Shown: in pieces, positions 28,066 through 41,951 of the stretch
Layout of the letters: every line of letters begins with the position of its first letter
How positions within the stretch are numbered: position 1 is the stretch's first letter
From: Zychaea mexicana
Taxonomy: Eukaryota > Mucoromycota > Mucoromycetes > Mucorales > Lichtheimiaceae
Length of the DNA: 64,000 nucleotides
Reading direction: 5' to 3'
Assembly: GCF_025766255.1 (NCBI RefSeq)
Contig: NW_026516676.1
Location: 429,501 to 493,500, forward strand
Position numbers and translations under genes: made by a program
Notes under the pieces: model-generated
Databases searched by the model: none
Seen by the model: only the letters and a program-made list of their open reading frames with translations
Told to the model about the DNA's origin: nothing

Positions 28066-31000
28066 TTACATTCTACGAGCTTTTTTACAATCGTCTTCTC
28101 GTTCTTGGCCGTCTTCTTCATCGTCTTCTCGATGGGGCCTCTTGTTGCTGCCAGTTGCCTCAGCCATTTTCCTTGCCATAGCATCGATCATCAGCATGGA
28201 ACCTACTTTTGTTCGGTTTTCTCGGAAAAGCTTGTCGTATGGTGGTTTTGCTAAACAGACAAGAAATGTTAACCAGCCATGACCTGACATATTACATAAA
28301 CTTTCTATGGTTTATAGTATAACAACGGAGATTTGTACCTTGCCCAGGTGGGAAAAAGTACCATTCTGGCAGGAAATGGCGTGCATTCTTGGGTTCATGG
28401 CTGTAGACCAAATCCTCTAGCTCCTGACATCGTCGATATAGCGCTTCTTCATCTGTCACAAGAAGGCCTGCTTCTGGCTTGGTTGCTTGTATGGCACGGT
28501 TCAGTATTACTGCCTCACCAAATTGTGTTCTTTGGTTTGTTTTGAGATGAAGGTACATGAGGAGTGTCTTGGATGCAACTGTCTCCATGCTCTTTGCAAA
28601 CGAAAATAACTGCTGTCGCTGTTCTTCGTTGTGGTCAAAGACGGCAAGATCTCGGATTTCTTGGGTAGATGGGACTGTAGAGCCTTGGAAAAGGTCTTTG
28701 CACACGGTGACGAGTAGATTGTTCCGGATATCCATGTCTCTAGGTGTTGACTTCTGAAAAAGAGGGTTGTTTGAGTTGTCCCAGCATTTCTCCCTTAGAA
28801 GGAATATATCAAAAATAAGTATGCAGACTACTCACAATGTACTTAAAAACACTCTCCAGAGAGATGTCTCGGAGGAAGTGCACCCAGGAATTAGGTTGGA
28901 ATATGGCAGTATCGGTTCCTCTTGTCGCTTCAATCTCCTCTAAGCATCGGTGGGCTTTTTGCACACCAAGACCCTTTTCCAATGTCTTCATGATCTTGAA
29001 ATCGTACGAGGAACTGCTGCACTTTTCGCTTTGTAAGTAAGTCAGAGCCCGCTACAGACAGGTAGTATTAGTCGACTGAATTATTCTTTTCCATACATAG
29101 GACGCATACATGTTGCTTTTATAATAAAATTAAACCTACAGTATACTCGCATCGGTCAAACAACCAGTAAGCAGTGACCAAGTTTGCATCCGCTTCAGAT
29201 ATATGAATGAGCGACGTGCTAGTTACTGCATCACCAGAATCGCGCAGACTGCTGTAATATCGAGCGAATGTATGTGCTTGGTAATTGGGTTGTTGTTTAT
29301 CCGCCGGACGTGCAAGAAGCAGTGAAAATTTATCGCTCAAGTTGGGATAGTTTTTGTTATCTACGTATAAGAGGTGCATACAAGCATATCATTTCTCAGC
29401 AACAAACAAGAAACGATAAAGTGAAGCCCCTTCAGCATTTATCTCAAAGACACTTACATTCATGACCCAATAACTCTTGGAGTATCAGATCAATGAACAA
29501 CTGTTCATTCACTGCTTCGTGTCGACGGATAGGTAACTGTTGCTGTTGTTGTTTTTGTTGTGTCATGGTAGGACTATATACAGGCACAATGCTTTTGTCG
29601 TAGTAATCGTCATCATTTTGGTAGTCGTTGTAGGAATCATCATAGTCAGGTTGCCGTTGTGAACTTGTTTCTGTTTCTTCTTGTATTGGCATTGGAACGT
29701 GCACGTAAGGTGATGATAAAGAACGGTGGTCTTCATCGCTGAGACGCAAAGGAGACGGGGATGTGCTGTCATAATCAAATGCAGGCAGCATTTTGGACGA
29801 TGAGGTGGTACTGGATGATGGTGTTGTTGTAGCAAAGGTGGACCAGACTGTACTATTATCGGCGGATGTAAGGGTATGAGACGGTGACGTGTGTGGTTCT
29901 TGCTTTTGTTGACACGGTAGCAGTTTTTGCTGTGGTTGTGGTAATGACGGTGGTGACGGAGCCTTTTGAATAAAGTGCGCAGAAAAAGGTAAAGAATGAG
30001 GTAAGGAAAGCGCTGCTTGTTCCTCCACCAGCGGCATGGGGAAACGGTCATTCAATGCCGCAGGTACAACGCTTTGAGACTCCGGTTCAATCTTGCTGTC
30101 TGATTTATCCTCCTCCAATGCCAATTCGCTGCCGTCTTGCTCCAAATCAGAAAGCTGTTGCTCACAGATCGCCCGGGGTTCCTTGTGGTCCTTTCGGCAT
30201 GAATTAGAATACTTAATGGGCAAACGTATAAATTTTCAGGTGGAAGACCTGAGGGTATAGATAAAGAAAGGAGAACCGGCTTGTTTCAATACACATACCG
30301 ATTCCTCTGTTCCTGATGTATCTGGTGAAGCATCAACATCTCCTCTTCTCTTTTCAGTCATTCTTGGGCATCTTTCTTCGTCTTCCGAGGATATGGAAGT
30401 ATCTGATGTCGGCTCAGCTGTAATAGACGGTACAATCTGCAATTCTGCTTCGTAATCAGGGTATTTGGAAGTAGTAATAGCTTTGTCGTTTTCAACTTCC
30501 ATTAGGTGCGTTTCACTTTGATGGTATATTAATGCCTCGTCAACGAACTCGCCCTCTGTAGTATCATTCTCCAAAAGACCACCCTGAGATTCATCTTTAG
30601 CGCTAGCAATAGTTCCTTCTTCGTCTTCCATGAGCTCATCTTGTTCCTCCATGTCTATTGCCATCTCATTGTAGGGGCCGCTGTCCGCACCATGCGTTTC
30701 ACTTTGTGGAGTTTCGGTAACAGTTGGGATTTCGCAAATAGCCGTTTGTTGTCGCTCGTCGACATGGGTTGCTTCTGTCGTAATCATCCCTTGTTCAACA
30801 ACCTGCTGGAACGATTCACCAAGGACTGTTTCTTGTGACAGATGCTCATCACCAGTAAGTATCTCATCTGGTGCTGCATTAGTTACTTCTTGTACATAGT
30901 CCAGTTGTTGCTCCAAGGCAGCAATATCTCCAGCATCGTCCTGAGTTTTTTAATACCCACTGTTAGTATCTGTATTAATGTACCTTAGCTGCAAAAATAT

Positions 31001-33669
31001 ACATTAGACTTTACCCTTGGAAGCATATCTTGAGTATTAAAGCCACTTTGGCTTCCTTGCGTATCACCCAACTCTACACTAACGGCAGAGGCAGTCTGAT
31101 ATACATAGTGCATATAAAGATATCACGACTAGATTAGATTATATATATATTTGAAGGGAGAGGAGCCATACCGAGTCATAATCTGTTGTCGCTTGGGATT
31201 GGCTTTCTACAGAGGACCCTCGTGAATACTGGTTGGTGGTAGCCACCGTGAGTGAGCCCATGTTACTGAATCCACCCTGCTATCAATGAGTTTCGGTGGA
31301 AGCCGTTAATACGCGAATGATACATACATGTACATACTGGAGAAAGGTATACAGATATGATTTCCTCGTTTTACCTTAGACCCAGTTATTTTGTCCGTTA
31401 TTTCGACGTTTCCACACGAATCGAATAACAGAAGACGATCGTTCCAAGACACATTAGAATCATTAGGGTTCTAATAAAGCGTGTAACAGTAAAGCTGTTA
31501 AATATACATAAAGATTACATTCCTGTCATCCTTTCTTTCATTTGGCCTTTTCTTTTACCTGAACAAGTCTCCGCTGTGTAAGTGCTAAACAGGTATCTTT
31601 AAACGGGTACGCATCCTGTTGTTTGATAGAACCAAAACGACAAAACAAGGTTATTGTTACTTACAGATGCATCTCAATGACCAATCAACACAATATTTTT
31701 CTCCCATTTCCTTACCAGGAGCCGTTCGGATCCAGGTATCGTCACTTCTAAATCTAGTTGTCCGTCATGAGACGATGAAATTGTATGACGAACAATCTCT
31801 GAGGCATTCCCACTGATAGCACGAAAAGCGATAATAACAGAATAACCCACGGTTGCTAAAATAGTATGATATTTCGTTCAGTCTACCAAAAGAGCGATAA
31901 GCCAAACCCTTACCAAAGCACCTAGCGTAGAAGCACTTTACCTGGAATCAATCGCATGGATGTAATTTCACACATTTCGTTCAGTTTGTTAGGACGAATT
32001 ATGAAGAGCCACTTCTTCTTGTTATTGGCATAGAGCTCAATGATGTTGACGCACGCCTGTTTGTCGCAATTTTGTGTTCTATATCGGCGTGGAAATCAAC
32101 ATACTCATGTCCAGAAATCCACTAAAAGTTTTCAAAAAGAAAAAGAGAGAAAGAAAACTTACGTATTTCTTCCAACATCCAGCGACGAATCCTGACCGAC
32201 AGCAAGGATGCATCTGGTTTCGTTATTAAAATCACGCAGCGCAGTGATATGTGTAATAGCGCCTTCAACCAGCGTTTGTTGTAGATAGAGAATCATGAAA
32301 AAGAAAACATTTTTATTAGCGTAGCAGATGACACGTCGATTATATACGCACGAATAAGAGTATAGGACAGATCCAAAAAGACAGCAAAAACGTTTTCTAT
32401 TACTGTTAATCCTGCTATTCGCAATATACCTTCTTCATACGCAGTATGTCGCTTCAAACGGTTCGGTCTTTTTACATGAATCGTATCCAAGGAACATATC
32501 TTCAAGTGAATCAATAGACCGCGGATAGTGCCGGCAATTAAAAGCGCGTGGTTGAGATATACACGATCTTGGCTCTTCCGGCTATCGGTTGTATGAATGT
32601 TTGGAAGTATTAGCTCGACTGAAGTTACAGGTGCTCCATCAAGTTCTGATGCTTTAACCGTCGTTGAAGTCTACATTTGTAATAAGATACATTGTCAGAA
32701 CCACTGATTGCAGCTTCTTTATTTTGACGCTTTGTCCCGTCTTTTCTTCCATCTCTTCTGTCACACCGCTCTCTTCTTACCGTGCGTACAACATCACCCT
32801 GAATAGGATATTCCAACATGATCACTCGGATAGAGCCATCTTGCATACCCAATGCCAAAATATGGCGCAAGACCTTGGTATGTTTTTTAAGCTCTTCCCC
32901 CGAACTTAATGGCTAGCATTTATATAGAGGTCAATTAATTAGCTCTCGCTTGTTGACTCAAAAAGTATATCTGGTATCTAATCCTATTTTACAACCTGAT
33001 TTTTCTTTCTCGATGCCTTCTCTTTTATCTGATGTTGGCAGCATATTACTTACTACTTCCATAGGCACATGCATGATATTCAACGAGCAAATCACGCCGA
33101 CTAACGGTTCATCCAAAGCAACGAGTTTCAGGCTTTCGGAAACAACATTAAACCAAAATATAGCATTGTGTCCATTCTTTTCTTCCTTCTCGTGGGAAGA
33201 ACTGGCTACGATGATCAAGACGGGGTTGCCTTTGTAAGCGCAGCTTAATACATGCTTGACCTGTTATTATACGTGTGTATAGTTTTGTTTGCTTAAGTAT
33301 ATACTATTCATAGATAGCTCCACTTTATATTGTTATGCAACATACGAGATCTAGATAACTTACTTGTTTGACGAGAGTCAACCGATTAAGATCTTCAAGA
33401 CTGACTTGTAACACACTTGCTGTTGTTGCTTTTTCGTTCTTCAAAATGTCGTTGTCGTTGTCTTTGTTATTGTTGCGGAAAACTTGTACCGAATCGTCGT
33501 TAAAGCAAAAATACATGTTTGGATTTCTGTTGCCACCACTGTTCCGTACGGTGGTAATACTGCTGCCAACATTATTACCACAGTTCTCGTTCTCGGTGAC
33601 AAAAGGATCAAAGAATCCACCGGAGACAGCAGCAGCTTTAGAGATGGTTTCTTCGTTGCCCGAGCTCAT
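28066..33669 (-). CDS. Large beta-propeller plus ELYS-domain protein (ELYS/MEL-28-like nucleoporin candidate)
   Basis: About 18 exons on the minus strand, from the ATG at 33669 to the TAA at 28066, can be joined without a stop to give very roughly 1,400 residues. The N-terminal half (33669 to about 31380) is made of beta-rich segments such as YFCFNDDSVQVF, VLRHILALGMQDGSIRVIML and NHALLIAGTIRGLLIHL, consistent with a propeller. An acidic, Ser/Thr/Gln-rich disordered linker follows (30940-29500). The C-terminal helical part (29500-28100) contains ELFIDLILQELLGH-like, ANLVTAYWLFDRCEYTV and DLAVFDHNEEQRQQLFSF segments typical of the fungal ELYS domain, then a basic-acidic tail. ELYS proteins help build nuclear pores. 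Some blades also recall kaptin, and two adjacent genes cannot be excluded, although splice phases connect throughout. Confidence 0.6.
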
Positions 33670-34097
33670 CGCTTGCTTGATTGCGAAGGTGGAGGGGTTG
33701 TGAAGAGAATATAAAATTCCTTTTTCTCCTACAAGTTGATGCCCAGGAGAGAGAGGTGGATTTTGATAGAATTACTACAATTAAACAAGAATTGTCACTT
33801 TGGGAGAAAGAGAACGATCCGCAGGTGTGTGTGTGTGTGTGTGAAACGTTCGCTGTTGCTGCTCGCCATTTCCCCGCTCGTCGCGCATAACGGCGTGTGT
33901 ACAGATGGACAAAGAAATTATAAGATAAACTAAGCTGCTATGAACATGTTAAGAACTCGTAATATCTCTAATATAATACTGTGGGAGTCGATATCGCTTA
34001 CTTCCCATCGCAAAGATAAATAAACAACAGAACATATGAATATAAAAAAGAACGAAAGGCTCTTTTTCGGCTATCATCCTTCCAGCTTTCTTTCAGC
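33670..34097. promoter_or_regulatory. Divergent promoter interval with a (GT)n tract
   Basis: The propeller/ELYS gene and the NAD(P)-binding protein gene diverge from this 428-bp interval. It includes an uninterrupted GT run at 33825-33842. No specific factor site is recognised. Confidence 0.5.
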
Positions 34098-35312
34098 ATG
34101 GCTTCTTTCAGCATGGCTTCTCAAACAGAACCATCTCATCATAAGCACAGCAAGTATATCCTCATCAGTAACTGTGAATCGTATGTTGGCCATGCCTTGG
34201 CACACCATCTTGCGAGTGAACTTATGCTCCGACCTGGCATGATGAAGAAACACTGGCGTGTTCGTGCCCTGTGTCACAACTTGCAAGGAATGGAAGACTT
34301 GATCCAAGCTGGTGTCGATGTCCAGGTACAACTTACATACACACCTTCATTTTATCTCGTCTCATTTGTGTTACCGAAGCTAATGATAATCTTACAACGA
34401 TACGCTGCTGTTGTCATCGTCTTCTCGTGAATATGGTAGCAAGTCAATTATCAAGACGAAATGATGCTTCGCAGCCAAATGAAGCACGTCCGCTCGCTTA
34501 TCATTACAATGGGCACCAATGAAAGCCGTGTTACAGACACCATCAAAGTCATCACTGTTGCCAGCTCGGAAAAGGTGAAACGCGTACAAATGATCTCCTG
34601 CACCGGATGCCAATATGCCGAGTCGGAACAATCACCCATGGGCCAGTACCATATGCTTGAGCAACTTATGCGCAGTACGTTTGCCTATGGCCGCTGGTGC
34701 GTGTTTCGTCTTACATTCATGAACCAAGGTTTTTACTTTTGGAAAGACATGATTGAGCATAGCGGAAAGATTGGCATGTCTATGTCCGAGACCACGCAGT
34801 TTACGACTATCAGTATCCAAGACGTGTGTGACGCTTTGGCCACTCTGGTGCTCAGTCCTAAGAAGCAAGATATAGAAGGCAGTAGTCTCCTTGCTGTCGA
34901 CGACGACGAGGATGATGAAGAGAATCCTGAGCATCTTAAACGCATATATGAGCTGACAGGTCAATGCCCGTACACTGGAGAATTCGCGGCCAGAAAACTC
35001 AACGAAGCACTCGGTGCCGAAGAAGGTGAAATCCAGTACGAAGAAATGAGCGAGGAAGAGTTGCGTGAATACCTGCATCGCATGTCTGCTAGACCCAACC
35101 AAGCAGATCCACCAGGGCTGGTGCCTGATCCTCATCGATACCTTAATGAGCAAGCCATTAATATTATGCTCGACTGGTTCAAGATACTAGAGCGTACGGG
35201 GATGGGCCAAAAAGTGACCGACGACATACGTGATCTGACCGGAAGAGAGCCAAAGGATCTTGGCCAATTCTTTATTGAGAACCGTAACGAGTTCAGACGC
35301 CCTTCGAAATAG
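34098..35312 (+). CDS. NmrA-like / NAD(P)-binding Rossmann-fold protein
   Basis: Two exons (34098-34325 and 34440-35312) give 366 residues. The N-terminus KYILISNCESYVGHALAHHL has the beta-alpha-beta layout of an NmrA-type dinucleotide-binding fold, although the usual G-x-x-G-x-x-G glycines are mostly replaced (N-C-E-S-Y-V-G). Later segments match the fold order: a strand with VRALCHNL, SLIITMGTN, VQMISCTGCQYA, then a helix beginning GQYHMLEQLMRS and WCVFRLTFMNQGFYFW. A cluster of Asp and Glu (about residues 230-245) precedes a C-terminal helical part (GQCPYTGEFAARKLNEALG, then EEELREYLHRM). NmrA relatives often sense NAD(P) without catalysis, and the poor glycine motif would suit that. The acceptor at 34438-34439 is chosen for frame continuity. 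Substrate or partner is unknown. Confidence 0.7.
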
Positions 35313-35834
35313 CAATAGCAGTAGCAAGAGTACGAATTTAGTAGAAGTTGTAGTAGTAGCAACTTTAGTATCGTAAAATGAAAATATGAAAGAATATAAG
35401 CAAGTTATTCTTGTGAGATCATCTTCCTTGTCTCCTCCAACAGTCAAATGAAGAGTCCAATGTATTTTTCAACTATTAAGTGACACCGGGTAGGGGGCGG
35501 TATATTGTAAGGTGAAAGCGTTACATTCTGTGAGGTAGTATGGTGTTGGTGGCTAGTATGGTGATATCTTTATTCGTAGTCGTCGTTGTTTTTATAGACG
35601 ATATCCTCCACCAAGTATTGTGGAAACGATAGAGTAACGTCAAGAGTAGTAGCGATGGTAAGCCTTTATTGACATTATTTCAAAGAAGTGGTTTCAAAAA
35701 GAAGTAAAACTGGACAAACAGAAAGGATGTATTTGATTATATATACAGTAATATTAATGATGGTAGATGTTTTCTCTTTAGAGGCAATCCACCAAAACTG
35801 AGGAAGAGGATTACACACAAAAATCGCTTTTTTG
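35313..35834. other. Convergent 3' region
   Basis: The 3' ends of the NAD(P)-binding protein gene and the IBTK-like gene converge here. The interval is AT-rich with no gene or obvious element. Confidence 0.5.
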
Positions 35835-38800
35835 TTATCTAGTCTCTAGTCTATTGACCTCAAACCATTCGCCACTTTTAGCATCCAATGTCTGGATGTA
35901 AAATTGTTGTAAACCATCCACGGCTCGCTCTTCAGCTTGGATGCGTGTTAAATTCTTTCGCGCTTGCTTCCCCTTGATCCAAAGATCTTCTTGCTCTTGC
36001 TGTTTTTGAATTGACTGGAACGAGCGTGCGAATTGCTGCTCTTCTTGCGAATGCTGTCTCGTCATGGATGCATACTTGCTGCGTCGGATAGGTGTAAATG
36101 AAAACCCAGCACCCAAGCTACGTTCAGGTTTAAATAAGTCGTCTTCTTGCCCCGAGTCCTCACTACTTCGTCGTCTGGGATCGCTCAAAGTAAGGTCGAG
36201 CTCATCCTTGGATATATAGCTACACATACCGATGATCAGTATATACAATTATTAAACTCTTCGCTCATTTTGTCTTTTTTTCGGTTACTAATTACATTTT
36301 CTTTCCTTTGGACCCATCGTCTAACACTCCAGTACTCGATGAACCTTGGTCAAGTATGTTTTTCGCTGTCCTCTTCGTATCGATATTACTTGAAGTACCG
36401 GAGCTGGGAGAAGAAATAGTGGTAGTAGCTCCAGTACCGCTGGTACTGGTGCCGGCGTTGGCGCTCTCTTTTGCCAAAGACGATGACTCTGGACCCGGTC
36501 GCCCCATCTCTGCCGGCGAAGGAGCGGGAACATTTGCCACCTTGCCCCATACTGGCTTTGGTGTTGCTGCTGCCGCTGCTGCTGCTAATTCCTGCTGCTG
36601 TAACTTCCTTCTTTCTTTCTGAGAGAGCTTTTTTGAAACATGCGGTGGAGATGGCTAAGACATATAATATGTGCATTAGATCAAAATTATAAAGTGCAAC
36701 GCTGTTTATACTTCATTTACCTTGCCGAAGGAGGGCGGTGGCGTCGACGACAGCTCGGACGGTTTAGGATGTTGATCCAATACTTCCCGTAAAGATACCT
36801 TGGATCTATGGTATATTCATGCATGTCAGACAAATAGATCACCGTTGAAGGGTTAAAAGATCATCATGACTTACTCTAAAGATCCAAGGGACATGGCTGG
36901 TGTTGGTGCCCATCCTTGCCAGCTCGTTGTTGTCGCTGTCGTAATGTTGTGAGTACCCTGTTGCTGGCGACGACTATTCTTGCTCTCAGGCGGTAGATAT
37001 TTGGAGCTCGATTTCTTTTTGTCGACTTTGTGCTGATCTTCATCCATGGCAAATACACCTTCACCCTCTTCACTCCTGGGAGTCAGTGGGGACGCTGGTG
37101 TTTCTGGAAGCACAGTCACCAGTGTTTCGTAATAGCTGCTCACAATGGGAGTCTCTTCGCGTGACAGCGTATACAGAGACGACCCAAACTCTTCATCTGT
37201 ATCTTCTTCACCGGTGATAGGAGCCGGTGACGATAACATGACATTTCGCACTGACGGTAACTGATATGCTTGGCAGTAGCGAACATGTCGCTCGAGCTCC
37301 TGGATTACCTGTGGTTCTATGCCTTCGAGCATACTACATGCATTTAACAAACAATCATCAGCCATCCGCCTCAAAATAGCATGCCATCACACACCCAGAA
37401 CCTGATCAGATGATTTGATTACCCGCTAGTCAAAAAGATATCCAGATTTGCTGCAATAAAATCAAGGCACGCATCCTTAAGCCAGTTGGCCAAGTAGAGA
37501 TCCGCCGATTCGAGTAAATGGCTAGCCGTGCGTAGCTTCAAGAAGCGTACAAGCGCTCGCTCACATGACCGCTTTAACCGTGTAAGCAAGAGCTCGTCAG
37601 CGATACGTAATACATCTATTAAATAGTGCATCATTTCTTCGGGCGTTTCCTTATATAATCCACCAAACAGCTCGTTTTCGTCCATGTCCGCATACAAGTA
37701 TTGTAATAGCGGCCGCATCAAGTCTTTTGATATATGCGTCATTTGTACATGTACCAACGGATCTTCTGATGAAATCTGCTCGCGCCTGGCTTCCATCCAT
37801 ACCGACCGTGGTTCAAACAGTGCCTCGAAGAAAGGACATCGTTGTCGAAGAACCACTTCGTGGCATAGAACGCTGTGCCCATCTTTGAGATCCAACACAA
37901 CATCACACCCATGCTGCTCGTCAAGCAATCGCAACATATCCATTTTTAGGCTGGGTCGTGGCGTATTACCATACGCCAGTGATGCCGAGTCAAGTAATAT
38001 CTCCATATCGAAAAGTGTCGCTAGCATAATCAAGTCTTTTTGGACCATCGTAGCCGTTGGAATAATAGCTTTGTTGTTGTTGTTGATGCTGAGATTTGGC
38101 TGCTTATAATACGCATTCATTGGGTGTATATATGTGTCGGTATATATATAGTCGCAGAATAGCAGCATAGCTGCTGCACTGATGGGTTGTCGGATGCGGA
38201 TTTCGACGCGTTTTTGACTGGATGTCCAAATGATCTTGATATGGTCCGACTGAATCACCTTTCCTTTATCCTTGAACAATCGCTTGAAGAGTGGGCTGCG
38301 ACTGATTAAGATGGAGCTATGGCAAAACATTGGACTGTGTGTTTCGGATACGAATACCACATCGGCAGTGTTATCTTCAGACCCAATTACAACCGCTCGA
38401 TCCCAGGCCTTAGTAACCGTGTCTTTAAGCCGCTCCTTGTAATCGCGAACGATAGCCTTTTCTTGTACGACAACATCTTCAGCATCAGGGCCATTATCCA
38501 TAACTTGCGTTTTATGATACAGCAGTTCAAGATCGGCTCCTTTTTCTCGTTCTAGCCGCTTTACATCGCGCTCGAGTTGATCAGATACCATGACATGCGG
38601 TAACGACGACGCCAAATCGTCTGCAAAAGTCGATCGTTCCCCGAACATTTTTTTGGGTGTTACTTCTGAGCGAATAGCAGCAAACGCGTTGCTCGGGCTT
38701 GCGCAAACTTGGATGCACCGTTGGAGCTTAGGGATTATGCGATATTTGTAGCCATCTTTCGTCGGGCTTCCGACAAATACTTGTCCAGATACAGTACAGA

Positions 38801-40943
38801 CGATGAGTTCTCCGTGATGACCCAGACTAGCATCAACTGCGGCCAAGTGCGGCTTTTTCAAATCCCAAACACGCTTTGGAGAGCTGACGATGGCTGATTG
38901 CTTTTGCGACGACGATGACGACGATTTTCCTTTGTCTGCTTGCTTTGATGAGCTTGGCCGGCAAGTCCAAAGATAAATCTCGCCCAAGTTCGATATCGCT
39001 CCCAGATACTCATCACCACTTTGCAACAGCTTGACCATGTAATGGCTTGCACTTGTATATACTTGCATGTTAACCGGAAATCGGTTTGTTGGAAAACTGT
39101 TTGAAAAACTCATCTTTAGCTATTTTATATCCACTATTGTACGACTAAAGAGAAAATTACTTACATGACTTTCTGTTGAGTGTGATTGCATAGCAACAAA
39201 ACTTCTTTGGATTCTAAAAGCACTGCTGTGGCATATTCCTAAGATAAAATTTACACACATGGATTAACAGAGAAACTTTTCCTGACTATCACTAGTAGGT
39301 CCACTTACCATTGCAACCACTTGCTTGATTCGATTGTTAAGTGCGATCTTTCTTGGAGTGGATTGACGAATATCGTCGCCAGCCGCATGGTATCCTTTTC
39401 AATCTATTTAATAAAATAGCGATCATAATCGATAGAGTATAAAACAATCTATACTTACCCAGCTGGCCTCTGTTATAACCAAATGTGAATAAGTCGGTTT
39501 GCGTGAAGACTACGGAATGCACTGTGGATGCTGCAGCGCCAACGATTTCCTGTCTTTTCAAACTCGGTGCCTGAATTTTGCGTGGTACGAGCTGCTGCAT
39601 ATCCTCGGTCTCGTAGCCTAACATTATCGCGAGTGTAGTGATGCCATAAAATGTACGTTTATGTAAGAGATTACTTGCATTATGACCACACACAGGCGCA
39701 AACACACAAACATCATACCCATTACGACACTATGAGACTTTTATAATGATAGCGTTCATACCTAACTGGCCATACTCATTACTTCCAAAAGTAATGACAC
39801 TTCCGCGTACCGAAACTGCAACTGTATGATCTCTTCCGAGCGCGACAGCCATAATACGCTCAGGCCATTGAACCGGCTTTGGCACCAATTGAGCATCTGC
39901 TTCACTTCCTGTACCCAGCCGTCCTCCCCGTCCGAATCCACACAAAAGCAGATTATGCTTTTTTTCGCTCGTCAACACGGCCATATGATTCTTTGACATT
40001 TTCACCGATTCCATCAATACTGTCGTACGTTGCATAATTTGGCCAGTTCGCTGTGATTCCAGCTCCAAATGGACGTGTTCTGGATACGTTCTGTTTTCGG
40101 AATCCCGGTGGCCTAGCAAGTAATTGGTGTTGCTGCCCCAGGAGTACAAATCCGTACCACCCGACCCTATCATTTTTTTGCTGGATCCAACCACATCTTT
40201 GAGTCCTGCTGTGTCTTCATCGTCGTCGTTGTTAAATTTATCGTCTTTCTCTAAATCGATACTTTTCGGTACAGGGAAATTGTGTAATGTGATCGACATA
40301 AGCTCGAGCGGTCGAATCCCTTCCCAATCTTTAATATTGAGATCTGCATCGCCACGTTGAAGTAAGAAGAGTGCAATTTCAAGGTTGCCCAGATACAGCG
40401 ATCTAGATATAACATATAACATACATGTCAGCACGGCAGTGGGAGACAAGGAAGCAAGCAAAGACAAAATACATGGCCCGACTTGCAGAGGCTGGAAGGT
40501 GGATGTAAGGAAAAATGGATAAGTAGAGAAATAACTTGCCTATGAAGTGCTGTCCAGCCATTTTCGCGATCTTGAATATTAATATTGACGAGAGGACACG
40601 CTATCAAGATTTTTGCGATCTCTGTTCGATTCCATGTTGCTGCACAGTGTAATGCTGTTCGTCCGCGTATGGATCGTTTATTTAGGTTGAATTGCCTTTG
40701 TCCTGTTGCTTTGGTATAACGCTGTAAAAGTTGGCGATAATGGTGTTGTTGTTGTTGTGGTTGTTGCTGAGGTGAATGCTGATAATCGTGGTAGTTGTTA
40801 ATATTGGCAGCCGTAGTACTATTAACGCTGGCAGGTGGAGTCGTCGTGCTGATAATACTGGTGGTACCGGCGGATGCCAGTTGTACGAGATCTCGAACGG
40901 TGTCTACATTGTTATCTCTTACAGCCTTGAAGATCGAAAGCAT
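35835..40943 (-). CDS. IBTK: IBTK-like protein: ankyrin, RCC1 and two BTB domains
   Basis: Ten exons (40943-40540, 40402-39762, 39617-39459, 39394-39309, 39238-39165, 39096-37423, 37333-36875, 36805-36721, 36654-36296, 36219-35835) encode 1,441 residues. Domain order: ankyrin repeats (GRTALHCAATWNRTEIAKIL, then GNLEIALFLLQRG) near residues 70-170; RCC1-type repeats (DLYSWGSNTNYLLGH, NLLLCGFGRGGRLGTGSEA, VITFGSNEYGQLG) at about 200-480; a first BTB near 700-800 (ADVVFVSETHSPMFCHSSIL); a second at 850-1000 (CDVVLDLKDGHSVLCHEVVL). The long C-terminus is Ser/Pro/Ala-rich and ends with a conserved helical piece. This is the architecture of IBTK, whose animal form is a CUL3 ubiquitin-ligase adaptor and inhibits Bruton's kinase. 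Fungi lack that kinase, so an E3-adaptor role is the reasonable inference. Intron 1 is GC-AG (GCAAGT). Confidence 0.88.
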
Positions 40944-41951
40944 CTGATTCACAAAAGGGTTTCAGATATTAAAGTATATAGGGCGAAAAAGAGAGGGACT
41001 AGAACGAAAGGACAACCGGCGAACAGGGAATGATGCATGCCGCAGTGCGTGATGAGTTTTTTCGGTGTGCTGCGATTTTGAAATTTGATTTGTTGATTTG
41101 CTTTGGGTTTCGGAATTCAGGCTATTCCCTTGCATAGGCACCGCATTACCAGTCGCGTAGCAAGTGAATTGCTACTGTACATTTTACAGCTGCTCTTTAC
41201 TGTAGTTTAATGCGATCTATCGTTTAATAATGACAACTTGCCGTACTACTGAGAAAGCTTACACCTTCTTTATAATGAGCTTTTCGGTCTGCTTTTCGAC
41301 TTAACTGCGAACGAGCGGTGATAACGACGAATCTGTGTACGGCACAAGCCAATGCTGCTTAACGCGCACTAATCTGTATGTAGCACATGGTACACCGTGC
41401 CTATCGTTTTGGAGAATACACACCCTAAATCCCATCAGAATTGAGTAATCCCGAAGTCTGACCCACATTTTAAAACAGGAGATGGGTACCATCGAATATG
41501 TTATCAATGGTACATAGAGAACGTCGCTTAATATATAATTACTGGCAAAAACATCTTACAAGTGCTGACACCAGTGCCTTCAGGTAACAGAATTGGCCTT
41601 TTAGATGTGAAAATGTTAAAGGATATATCATGCGCATTTGACGGTTAAAAATCTAATAACGAGATAACGAGCCGCACGAGCGGACAGAAATCTAGGCATT
41701 AATACAGTATACAGCGAAGTAAAAAAAGGATCAAAGTCCCAAGGCGTGCGTATGCGACATTCGGTAATGCAAAAAAAGACCTTTTTTTTATTATTACTAT
41801 CAAGTTACAAGGTATCAAGATTGTACGGGACAATAAAAAACTTTAGCCCACGATGATATCATTTCTACAGATTCTTTATATAGTCCATGACCTTCTAAGT
41901 ATATGGTAGAGCATATCTTTCACAAAGCAAAACCTATTGCATGACCCTCTT
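40944..41951. other. Intergenic region, promoter of the IBTK-like gene
   Basis: About 1 kb separates the IBTK-like start from the 3' end of the next minus-strand gene. I see no further gene; ORFs are short and scattered. Confidence 0.5.
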